NCBI GenBank assembly: GCA_038318385.1
Contig: JBBQCD010000073.1
Coordinates: 1 to 22,027 of the forward strand
DNA length: 22,027 nt
Reading direction: 5' to 3'
Origin: Schlegelella_A sp038318385
GTDB taxonomy: Bacteria > Pseudomonadota > Gammaproteobacteria > Burkholderiales > Burkholderiaceae_C
Shown: positions 15,409 through 22,027 of the stretch, piece after piece
Layout: each line of letters begins with the position of its first letter
How positions within the stretch are numbered: position 1 is the stretch's first letter
Position numbers and translations under genes: made by a program
The notes under the pieces: generated by a model
What the model was told of the DNA's origin: nothing
Database searches by the model: none
The model's input: only the letters and a program-made list of their open reading frames with translations

Positions 15409-17106
15409 ATGAGTCCCCAACCGATCAAGATTGCGATCATGGCCATGGGCGGCGAAGGCGGCGGCGTGCTGGCCGACTGGATCGTCGACCTCGGCGAGGC
15501 CCACGGCTACGTCGCCCAGACCACGTCGGTGCCCGGCGTGGCGCAGCGCACCGGGGCGACGATCTACTACGTCGAGCTGTTCTCGGCCGCGCAGGCCGAG
15601 CGCGACGGCGGCGCGCCGGTGCTGGCGCTGATGCCGCTGCCGGGCGACGTCGACGTGGTGCTGGCATCCGAGCTGATGGAATGCGGCCGCGCCGTGCAGC
15701 GCGGTCTGGTCACGCCCGACCGGACGACGCTCATCGCTTCGACGCACCGCGTCTACTCGATCGCCGAGAAGAGCGCGCTCGGTGACGGCCGCGTCGACAG
15801 CGCCGCGCTGATCGCGCATGCCGCCGCCGCGGCGAAACGCTTCGTTCGCTTCGACATGGCGGCGACCGCCGAGCAGAACGGCAGCGTCATCAGCGCGGTG
15901 CTGTTCGGCGCGCTCGCCGGCACCGGCGTGCTGCCGTTCAGCCGGGCCCAGTTCGAATCGACGATCGCCCAAGGCGGCGTCGGCGTGGCGCCGAGCCTGA
16001 AAGCGTTCGCGACCGCGTTCGATCGCGCCGGCGACGTTGCCGTGGCAGCCACCGCCGCCGGAGCGGAGCCCGCGACCGCGGTCGCCGCTCCACAGGCCGC
16101 GGCGCTGGACGGCACGACCGACGCCCCGCCCGCGGACGCAACGGCGCGCGCCGCCGCGGCGAACAGCCCTGGCCCGGCGATGGACGCTGCGATGGCACCG
16201 GCCACGGCCACGGCGACGGCATCCGCCGCGGGCAGGTCGCGGGCCGAAGCCGAGCGCCTTGCCGCGGCCGGCAACGACACCCTCCGCCTCGACCCGGGCG
16301 TGCGCGCGCTGCTGGCGCGCATCGACGCCGACTTTCCGGCAGCGGCGCGGACGCTGCTGCGCGAAGGCGTGCGCCGCCTGATCGACTACCAAGACCTCGC
16401 CTATGCCGGGCTCTTTCTCGACCGCATGGCGCGCGTCGCGGCACTGCCCGACGACGCCGGCCGGACCCTGCTGAACGAGACCGCGCGCCACCTCGCGCTG
16501 TGGATGTCGTACGAGGACACGGCGCGTGTGGCAGCGCTGAAGACCCGCGGCACGCGCTTCGAGCGCGTCCGCGACGAAGTCCGCGCCGGCGCCGAGCAGG
16601 TGCTGGCCATCGACGAGTACCTGCACCCGCGCGTGCAAGAGATCGCCGAGACGCTCCCGGCGGCCATTGGCCGGCGCCTGGAGCGCCCGGGCTGGTTGCG
16701 CGACCGGGTCGAGCGCCACACCACGAAGGGTCGCGTCGTCACGACCAGCTCGCTGCGCGGCTACCTGATGCTGCGCGCCGTCGCCGGCATGAGGCGGTGG
16801 CGTCGCTCGACGACACGCTACGCGGTCGAGAACGCCGCCATCGAGGCCTGGCTGGCGACGATCGCCCGGACGGCCGCAATCAACCCGGCGCTCGCCGTCG
16901 AGGTCGCGCGCTGCCAGCGCCTCGTCAAGGGCTACAGCGACACCCATGAGCGCGGCGTGCGCAACTTCGACGCGGTGATGGCAGCGGTGCAGCGCGCCGG
17001 CGCGGCGCTGGCACCCGCGACCTTGCGCGAACTGCGCGATGCGGCTCTGGCCGACGAGCAAGGTGCCGCCCTCAGCGCCCTGCTCGCGCGCCACGCCCTG
17101 GCCTGA
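15409..17106 (+). CDS. Indolepyruvate:ferredoxin oxidoreductase-like beta (IorB) subunit with C-terminal DUF6537-like domain
   Basis: 565-residue partner of the IorA-like protein. Residues 6-195 are the gamma-type domain of 2-oxoacid:ferredoxin oxidoreductases (IAIMAMGGEGGGVLADWI, SVPGVAQRTGATIYYVE, ASELMECGRAVQRGLV). Residues about 205-295 are a very Ala/Thr/Pro-rich linker of low complexity. Residues about 300-560 form a helical domain like the C-terminal extension found in long proteobacterial indolepyruvate oxidoreductases (LIDYQDLAYAGLFLDRM, VENAAIEAWLATIARTA). It starts 294 bases after iorA, an unusually wide gap for two subunits of one enzyme, and ends 48 bases before the oxygenase alpha gene. 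Confidence 0.85.
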   Translation: MSPQPIKIAIMAMGGEGGGVLADWIVDLGEAHGYVAQTTSVPGVAQRTGATIYYVELFSAAQAERDGGAPVLALMPLPGDVDVVLASELMECGRAVQRGLVTPDRTTLIASTHRVYSIAEKSALGDGRVDSAALIAHAAAAAKRFVRFDMAATAEQNGSVISAVLFGALAGTGVLPFSRAQFESTIAQGGVGVAPSLKAFATAFDRAGDVAVAATAAGAEPATAVAAPQAAALDGTTDAPPADATARAAAANSPGPAMDAAMAPATATATASAAGRSRAEAERLAAAGNDTLRLDPGVRALLARIDADFPAAARTLLREGVRRLIDYQDLAYAGLFLDRMARVAALPDDAGRTLLNETARHLALWMSYEDTARVAALKTRGTRFERVRDEVRAGAEQVLAIDEYLHPRVQEIAETLPAAIGRRLERPGWLRDRVERHTTKGRVVTTSSLRGYLMLRAVAGMRRWRRSTTRYAVENAAIEAWLATIARTAAINPALAVEVARCQRLVKGYSDTHERGVRNFDAVMAAVQRAGAALAPATLRELRDAALADEQGAALSALLARHALA

Positions 17107-17154
17107 GCGTACAAGCTGCGACCTGCGCAACACGATCCCACGGAGACCTTCGAA

Positions 17155-18501
17155 ATGACCTCCTCCTACCGTGGCGACCCGGCCGCCGTCCAGGCGCTGG
17201 TGCAGCCCGATCGCGTCCACCGCGATCTCTACATCGACCCCGGCCTGTTCGAGCTCGAGCAGCAGCATTTCTTCGCCAACACCTGGAACTACGTCGGCCA
17301 CGACAGCCAGATCCCCAAGCCCGGCGACTACCTCCGCAACGAGATCGCGGGCCAGCCGCTGATCGTCGTGCGCCACGGCGACGACAGTGTGCGCGTGCTG
17401 ATGAACCGCTGCGCCCACAAGGGCTCGCGCCTGGTCAGCGCGCCCTGCGGCAATACCGGCCGGCACTTCCGCTGTCCGTACCACGCGTGGACGTTCCGCA
17501 CCGACGGTTCGCTGCTGTCGATGCCGCTGAAGAACGGCTACGACAACACCGACCTGCACGCCTGCGACGCCGCGAAGGGCCTGGCGACGGTGAAGAACGT
17601 GCGCCTCTACCGCGGCTTCATCTTCGTCAAGATCAACGACACCGGACCGGACTTCGAGGAGTACTTCGGCGAGTCGCTGTCCTCCATCGACAACATGGCC
17701 GACCGCTCGCCCGAAGGCCGGCTCGAGATCGCCGGCGGCTGCCTGCGGTTCATGCACCAGTGCAACTGGAAGATGTTCGTCGAGAACCTGAACGACACCA
17801 TGCACCCGATGGTGGTGCACGAGTCTTCGGCCGGCACGGCCAAGCGGATGTGGCTCGACCAGCCGGCCGACGCGCCCAAGCCGATGGCGATCGAGCAGTT
17901 CACGCCGTTCATGTCGGACTACAAGTTCTTCGAGGACATGGGTGTGCGCGTCTTCGACAACGGCCACAGCTTCTCGGGCGTGCACTTCAGCATCCATAGC
18001 AAGTACTCGGCCATTCCCGCCTACGATGCCGCGATGAAGGCGGCCTACGGCGAGGAACGCACCGCGCAGATCCTCGGCCTGGCGCGCCACAACACCGTCT
18101 ACTACCCGAACCTCACCATCAAGGGCGCGATCCAGTCGATCCGCGTCGTCAAGCCGATCGCCGTCGACCGCACACTGATCGAGAGCTGGACCTTCCGACT
18201 CGTCGGCGCGCCGCCGGAGCTGCTGCAGCGCACGACGATGTACAACCGCCTCATCAATTCGCCGTTCTCGGTCGTCGGCCACGACGACCTGCAGGCCTAC
18301 CGCGGCATCCAGGCCGGGCTGCACGGCGGCGGCAACCCCTGGGTCAGCCTGCACCGCAACTACGATCCGGGCGAGGTCGGGCAGAAGGACGTGACCACCG
18401 TGGGCACCAGCGAGATCTCGATGCGCAACCAGTACCGCGCCTGGAGCCGATACATGGCCCTGTCGATGCGCGCCGACGCCGCCGAGGACATGCCCGCATG
18501 A
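17155..18501 (+). CDS. Second Rieske aromatic-ring-hydroxylating oxygenase, alpha subunit
   Basis: 448-residue catalytic subunit. The Rieske ligands are Cys86-x-His88 and Cys107-x2-His110 (CPYHAW). The mononuclear iron residues are Asp214, His217 and His222 in ENLNDTMHPMVVH. It has a good ribosome site (GGAG at 17142-17145). Its N-terminal half parallels the left-block alpha subunit (VGHDSQIPKPGDYL against VGHESQIPNPGDYF), so the two are related, but the C-terminal halves that shape the active site differ, implying different substrates. Its TGA overlaps the ATG of the beta gene (ATGA). No ferredoxin or reductase gene is seen. The IorA ferredoxin-like domain is a different type and is not expected to serve as donor. 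Confidence 0.9.
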   Translation: MTSSYRGDPAAVQALVQPDRVHRDLYIDPGLFELEQQHFFANTWNYVGHDSQIPKPGDYLRNEIAGQPLIVVRHGDDSVRVLMNRCAHKGSRLVSAPCGNTGRHFRCPYHAWTFRTDGSLLSMPLKNGYDNTDLHACDAAKGLATVKNVRLYRGFIFVKINDTGPDFEEYFGESLSSIDNMADRSPEGRLEIAGGCLRFMHQCNWKMFVENLNDTMHPMVVHESSAGTAKRMWLDQPADAPKPMAIEQFTPFMSDYKFFEDMGVRVFDNGHSFSGVHFSIHSKYSAIPAYDAAMKAAYGEERTAQILGLARHNTVYYPNLTIKGAIQSIRVVKPIAVDRTLIESWTFRLVGAPPELLQRTTMYNRLINSPFSVVGHDDLQAYRGIQAGLHGGGNPWVSLHRNYDPGEVGQKDVTTVGTSEISMRNQYRAWSRYMALSMRADAAEDMPA

Positions 18502-18986
18502 AAGCCGCGGACATCGGCGAGCGCCAGCTGATCGACTTCGTCGTGCGCGAGGCGCGCCTGCTCGACGAGAAGCGCTACGCCGAGTGGAACGCGCTCTTCA
18601 CCGACGACGCCTACTACTGGGTGCCACTGGTGCCGGACCAACCCGACGGCCTGGACCACACCTCGCATCTCTATGAAGACAAGCTGCTGCGCGACCTCCG
18701 GATCGAGCGCCTGAAGAGCCCGCGTGCCTTTTCTCAACAGCCCCCCACGCGCAGCCATCACCTGCTGCAGACGCCGACCGTGGAATCGGCCGACGCCGTC
18801 GCGCAAGCTTGGGTCGTGCGCAGCGAGTTCCACTACACCGAGTCGCAGGGCGACGAGCTGAACACCTTCGTCGGCACCTGCTTTCATCACCTCACGCTCC
18901 ACGACGGCGCATTGAAGATGACCCTCAAGCGCGTCAACCTCCTCAACTGCGACGCCGCGCTGCCGGCGGTGCAGTTGTTCATCTGA
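18498..18986 (+). CDS. Second Rieske oxygenase, beta subunit
   Basis: 162-residue SnoaL-fold beta subunit, coupled to the preceding alpha gene by a four-base overlap. Typical features are IDFVVREARLLDEKRYAEWNALFTDDAYYWVPL near residues 13-45, HLYEDKLLRDLRIERLKS near 53-70, RSHHLLQTPTVESAD, and FVGTCFHHLTLHDGALKMTLKRVNLLNCD at the end. At 162 residues it has the usual compact size, with none of the N-terminal extension of the left-block beta subunit. It ends 36 bases before the ligase gene. Confidence 0.88.
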   Translation: MKAADIGERQLIDFVVREARLLDEKRYAEWNALFTDDAYYWVPLVPDQPDGLDHTSHLYEDKLLRDLRIERLKSPRAFSQQPPTRSHHLLQTPTVESADAVAQAWVVRSEFHYTESQGDELNTFVGTCFHHLTLHDGALKMTLKRVNLLNCDAALPAVQLFI

Positions 18987-19022
18987 GGTGGCAAGACCGC
19001 CTGCCCAACCCCACGCGCACCC

Positions 19023-20693
19023 ATGAGCACCGTTCACGCTGCATTCCAGGGCGTCGCCGCCCGCCGCGGCGACGCCGAGTTCCTCGTCGTCGATGCGGTG
19101 ACCGCCCGGTCGTACGCCATCGACGCCGGGGCGCGCAGCTGGCGCGAGGTCGCCGCCGAGGTCGAGCGGCTGCGCGCGCTCTACGCCCAGGCCGGCTACG
19201 GCCACGGCCACCGCGTCGGCCTGCTGCTGGAAAACCGGCCGGCATTCTTCACCCACTGGCTGGCGCTGAACGCGCTCGGCGCGAGCATCGTGCCGATCAA
19301 CGCCGAGCTGCAGTCGGCCGAGTGGGCCTACCTCATCGGCCACAGCGAAATGTGCCTGGCCGTCACCCTGCCCGGTTCGGAGGCCGGGCTGCGCGCGGCG
19401 GCACGCGAGGCCGGAGTGCCTCTCCAGACGGTTCGGCCCGAGGCGGCCGGGCGCATTCCGACGGCGCGTTCGCCGGCCCCGATCGCCGACCAGCTGCCCG
19501 GACGCGCCACCGAATGCGCCCTCCTCTACACCTCCGGCACCACCGGACGACCGAAAGGCTGTCGTCTGGCCAACGGCTACTTCCTCAGGGCAGGCGAGTG
19601 GTACCTCGGCCTCGGCGGACTCGCCGAGGTGCGCGAGAACGTCGACCGCTTCATCACGCCGCTGCCGCTCAGCCACATGAACGCGCTCGCGTTCTCGGCC
19701 ATGGCGGCAATCCTTTCGGGCGGCTCGCTCGTGCAGCTCGACCGCTTCCACCCGAGGAGCTGGTGGCAGAGCGTGCGCGACACGCGCGCAACCGTCGCCC
19801 ACTACCTCGGCGTCATGCCGGCGATGCTGCTCGAAGCGACGCCGGGCCCGGACGACCGCGAGCATGCGGTGCGCTTCGGCTTCGGCGCGGGAGTCGATCC
19901 ACGCCATCACGCCCCGTTCGAGGAGCGCTTCGGGTTCCCGCTCCTGGAGGCCTGGGCGATGACCGAAACCGGTCCCGGCGCCTGCATCATGGCCAACCAC
20001 GAGCCGCGCCATGTCGGAACCCGCTGCTTCGGCAGGGCCGAAGCCTGCGTGGAGACCCGTCTCGTCGACGAGAAGGGAAAGGACGTCGCCTCCGGCGAGG
20101 CCGGGGAACTCCTGGTGCGCGCGGCCGGGGTGAACTCGCGGCGCGACTTCTTCCTCGGCTACCTGAAGGACGACGACGCGACCGAGAAGGCCTGGGCCGG
20201 CGGCTGGTTCCACACCGGTGACGTGGTTCGCCAGCGCGCGGAGGGCGATTTCCACTTCGTCGACCGCCGCAAGAACGTGATCCGGCGCAGCGGCGAGAAC
20301 ATCTCGGCGGTCGAGGTGGAGAGCGTCCTCAACACGCACCCGGCGGTGGCGGCCTGTGCCGTCGCTGCCACGCCCGACCCGACCCGTGGCGACGAAGTGC
20401 TCGCCTGCATCGTCCTGCGCAGCGCGCCGAACACGCCGCCGCTCGACCAGGTGGCGGCGAGCATCGTGCGCCACGCCTTGGAGCGGCTCGCCTACTTCAA
20501 GGCACCGGGCTACGTCGCGTTTGTCGAGGCGCTGCCGCTCACCGTCTCGCAGAAGGTGCAGCGCGGCGAGTTGCGCGAGCTCGCCCGCACCCTGCCGGCC
20601 AAGCCGAACTGCTTCGACATGCGGCCGATGAAGCGGCGCAAGAAAAGGCTCGAGGCGCTCGCGACCGAAGCCGGCGGCCTGCCGCCGAGATGA
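19023..20693 (+). CDS. AMP-dependent acyl-CoA ligase (CaiC-like)
   Basis: 556-residue adenylate-forming enzyme that activates a carboxylic acid with ATP and joins it to CoA. Seen: the P-loop-like motif YTSGTTGRPKGC near residue 169, AWAMTETGPGA near 316, GWFHTGDVV near 394 with FVDRRKNVIRRSGENISAVEVE, and the C-terminal catalytic Lys in SQKVQRGELR near 509. The general layout resembles crotonobetaine/carnitine-CoA ligases, but the true acid is probably the pathway substrate, an aromatic or side-chain acid. The Lys/Arg-rich tail (MKRRKKRLEAL) is slightly unusual. Its TGA overlaps the ATG of the thiolase-like gene, which ties the CoA product to that protein. Confidence 0.88.
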   Translation: MSTVHAAFQGVAARRGDAEFLVVDAVTARSYAIDAGARSWREVAAEVERLRALYAQAGYGHGHRVGLLLENRPAFFTHWLALNALGASIVPINAELQSAEWAYLIGHSEMCLAVTLPGSEAGLRAAAREAGVPLQTVRPEAAGRIPTARSPAPIADQLPGRATECALLYTSGTTGRPKGCRLANGYFLRAGEWYLGLGGLAEVRENVDRFITPLPLSHMNALAFSAMAAILSGGSLVQLDRFHPRSWWQSVRDTRATVAHYLGVMPAMLLEATPGPDDREHAVRFGFGAGVDPRHHAPFEERFGFPLLEAWAMTETGPGACIMANHEPRHVGTRCFGRAEACVETRLVDEKGKDVASGEAGELLVRAAGVNSRRDFFLGYLKDDDATEKAWAGGWFHTGDVVRQRAEGDFHFVDRRKNVIRRSGENISAVEVESVLNTHPAVAACAVAATPDPTRGDEVLACIVLRSAPNTPPLDQVAASIVRHALERLAYFKAPGYVAFVEALPLTVSQKVQRGELRELARTLPAKPNCFDMRPMKRRKKRLEALATEAGGLPPR

Positions 20694-21862
20694 TGGCGGC
20701 GCGCCGCTCTTACGAAGGCGTCGCGATCACGGTGCCGGTGACGGTGCCGTACCGGCGCTATTCCACGCACGGCGCCCATTGGTTCATCGGCCAGGCGATG
20801 GATGCGCTGGTCGAGAAATCGGGCATCGCCAAGGAGCGCATCGACGGCCTCACGGTCAGCAGCTTCTCGCTCTCGCCCGACACCGCCGTCGGCGTGACCC
20901 AGCACCTGGGCTTGAGCCCCCGCTGGCTCGACCACATTCCCACCGGCGGCGCCTCGGGCGTGATGGCGCTGCGCCGCGCCGCGCGTGCGGTGCAGTCGGG
21001 TGACGCCGACATCGTCGCCTGCGTCGGCGCCGACGCCAACCACGTCGAGTCGTTCCGGCAGATGCTCGGCGGCTTCTCGCACTTCGCCCGCGACGCCAGC
21101 TACCCCTACGGCTCGGGAGGGCCGAACTCGATCTTCGCCTTCATCACGGCGAACTACATGCGCACCTTCGGCGCCACGCGCGAGGACTTCGGCCGCATCT
21201 GCGTTGCCCAGCGCGCCAACGCGCTGAAGAACCCGAACGCCCTCTTCAAGACCCCGCTGAGTCTCGAGCAGTACCTGGACGCACGGCCGATCTCCGACCC
21301 GATCCACCTCTTCGACTGCGTGATGCCGTGCGCCGGCGCCGAGGCCTTCCTGGTGATGCGCGAGGAAGAAGCCCGCGACCGCGGCCTGGCCCACGTGCTG
21401 GTGCGCGGCGCGATCGAGCGCCACAACGCCTATGCCGAGGATCCGATCCTGGTGCGCGGCGGCTGGCTGGCCGACCGCGACGACCTCTACGCGCAGGCCG
21501 GCGTCGGCCCTGACGCGATCGACTTCCTGCAGCCGTACGACGACTACCCGGTCGTGGTGATGCTGCAATTCGAGGACCTGGGCTTTTGCGCCAAGGGCGA
21601 AGGACCCGCGTTCGTGCAGAGCCACGACTTGACCCGCGCCGGCAGCCTGCCCACCAACACCAGCGGCGGCCAGCTGTCGGCCGGCCAGGCCGGTGCTGCC
21701 GGCGGCTACATTGGCCTCACCGAAACGGTGCGCCAGTTGAGCGGCCAGGCCGCCGGGCGCGCGGTAGCGGACGCGCAGCTGGGCCTGGTCAGCGGCTTCG
21801 GCATGGTGACCTACGATCGCTGCCTGTGTACCGGCGCGCTGATCCTGGCCAGGGCCAACTGA
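20690..21862 (+). CDS. Thiolase-fold protein lacking the usual catalytic Cys and His
   Basis: 390-residue member of the SCP-x/thiolase-like group. The nucleophile region, normally C-A-S-G, reads TGGASG (85-90) with Gly87 where Cys is expected. The usual GHPxGA motif near the C-terminus reads AGQAGAAGG with Gln333 instead of His. QPYDDYPVVVMLQFEDLGFCAKGEG (281-305) and the late CLCTG (378-382) are retained. Thiolase relatives without the Cys-His pair that sit beside DUF35 genes include aldolases such as Ltp2 of steroid side-chain breakdown, so C-C cleavage by a retro-aldol route is a reasonable inference. Ordinary thiolysis looks unlikely. It overlaps the ligase gene by four bases and is followed after one base by the DUF35-type gene. 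Confidence 0.85.
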   Translation: MMAARRSYEGVAITVPVTVPYRRYSTHGAHWFIGQAMDALVEKSGIAKERIDGLTVSSFSLSPDTAVGVTQHLGLSPRWLDHIPTGGASGVMALRRAARAVQSGDADIVACVGADANHVESFRQMLGGFSHFARDASYPYGSGGPNSIFAFITANYMRTFGATREDFGRICVAQRANALKNPNALFKTPLSLEQYLDARPISDPIHLFDCVMPCAGAEAFLVMREEEARDRGLAHVLVRGAIERHNAYAEDPILVRGGWLADRDDLYAQAGVGPDAIDFLQPYDDYPVVVMLQFEDLGFCAKGEGPAFVQSHDLTRAGSLPTNTSGGQLSAGQAGAAGGYIGLTETVRQLSGQAAGRAVADAQLGLVSGFGMVTYDRCLCTGALILARAN

Positions 21863-21863
21863 C

Positions 21864-22027
21864 ATGAGCCTGCCAATGCAAAGGCCGCGCCGCAAGAACC
21901 CGCTGCTGCGCACGCGCGCGCCGACGCTGCCGCCCTGGGGCCGCAGCCGCGTCGCGCTGGGCCTGACCGCCGCGGCCGCCGTCGGCCGCTTCGAGCTGCA
22001 GCAATGCGCCGACTGCGGCGCGGTGCA
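21864..22027 (+). CDS. DUF35-type zinc-ribbon/OB-fold acyl-CoA-associated protein, partial
   Basis: The first 54 residues are present and the window then ends. After a basic 40-residue lead comes GRFELQQCADCGAV, with Cys48 and Cys51 as the first half of the rubredoxin-like zinc ribbon that opens DUF35 proteins; the second Cys pair and the OB-fold lie beyond the edge. Such proteins form complexes with thiolase-like proteins and may bind the CoA part of the substrate. The start is one base after the thiolase-like stop. The assignment rests on the Cys motif and this classic pairing. Confidence 0.7.
   Translation, partial: MSLPMQRPRRKNPLLRTRAPTLPPWGRSRVALGLTAAAAVGRFELQQCADCGAV

Noticed and set aside
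15232..18354. An open frame of 1040 codons on the minus strand opposite iorB and the oxygenase alpha gene
   Set aside because: It is antisense to two well-supported genes, with low-complexity Arg/Asp/Val/His composition and no motifs.
18360..20474. An open frame of 704 codons on the minus strand opposite the beta subunit and ligase genes
   Set aside because: Same antisense GC artefact; the plus strand encodes complete enzymes with catalytic motifs.

Overview
This 22 kb window is very GC-rich and densely coding. It probably comes from a betaproteobacterium of the Burkholderiales. That placement is an inference from two Bug-type solute-binding genes sitting inside aromatic-degradation operons, and from the mix of Rieske oxygenase, LigAB-type and IorAB-type families. 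It holds two catabolic gene blocks separated by a short regulatory and transport region. I saw no rRNA, tRNA, CRISPR array or insertion sequence.

Left block (about 1-8972, minus strand). The transcription order is Bug solute-binding protein, Rieske oxygenase alpha subunit, short-chain dehydrogenase, oxygenase beta subunit, FAD aromatic hydroxylase, a second Bug gene without its 5' end, an HpaE-like aldehyde dehydrogenase with an in-frame amber codon, a LigA-like small subunit, and a LigB-like extradiol dioxygenase cut by the window edge. As a pathway this reads: uptake of an aromatic acid, ring dihydroxylation and rearomatisation, a further hydroxylation, class III extradiol ring cleavage, and oxidation of the resulting semialdehyde. 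Two neighbouring genes in the middle appear broken. A divergent IclR-family regulator (9114-10001) controls the block. The intergenic region carries a strong sigma70-like promoter overlapped by two GTCC-N7-GGAC palindromes 20 bp apart.

Middle region (about 10099-12729): an unrecognised secreted lipoprotein, then a MarR regulator and an EamA/DMT transporter that are probably co-transcribed on the minus strand.

Right block (12874-22027, plus strand): IorA-like and IorB-like subunits of a 2-oxoacid:ferredoxin oxidoreductase, a second Rieske oxygenase (alpha and beta), an acyl-CoA ligase, a thiolase-fold protein without the usual catalytic Cys and His, and the start of a DUF35-type zinc-ribbon protein. 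Ligase, thiolase-like and DUF35 genes are coupled by overlaps or 1-base gaps. This combination suggests CoA-thioester chemistry on an aromatic or arylpyruvate-derived substrate, possibly ending in an aldolase-like cleavage. I do not recognise it as a described pathway. The MarR gene is divergent from this block across a short AT-rich region with a candidate operator.
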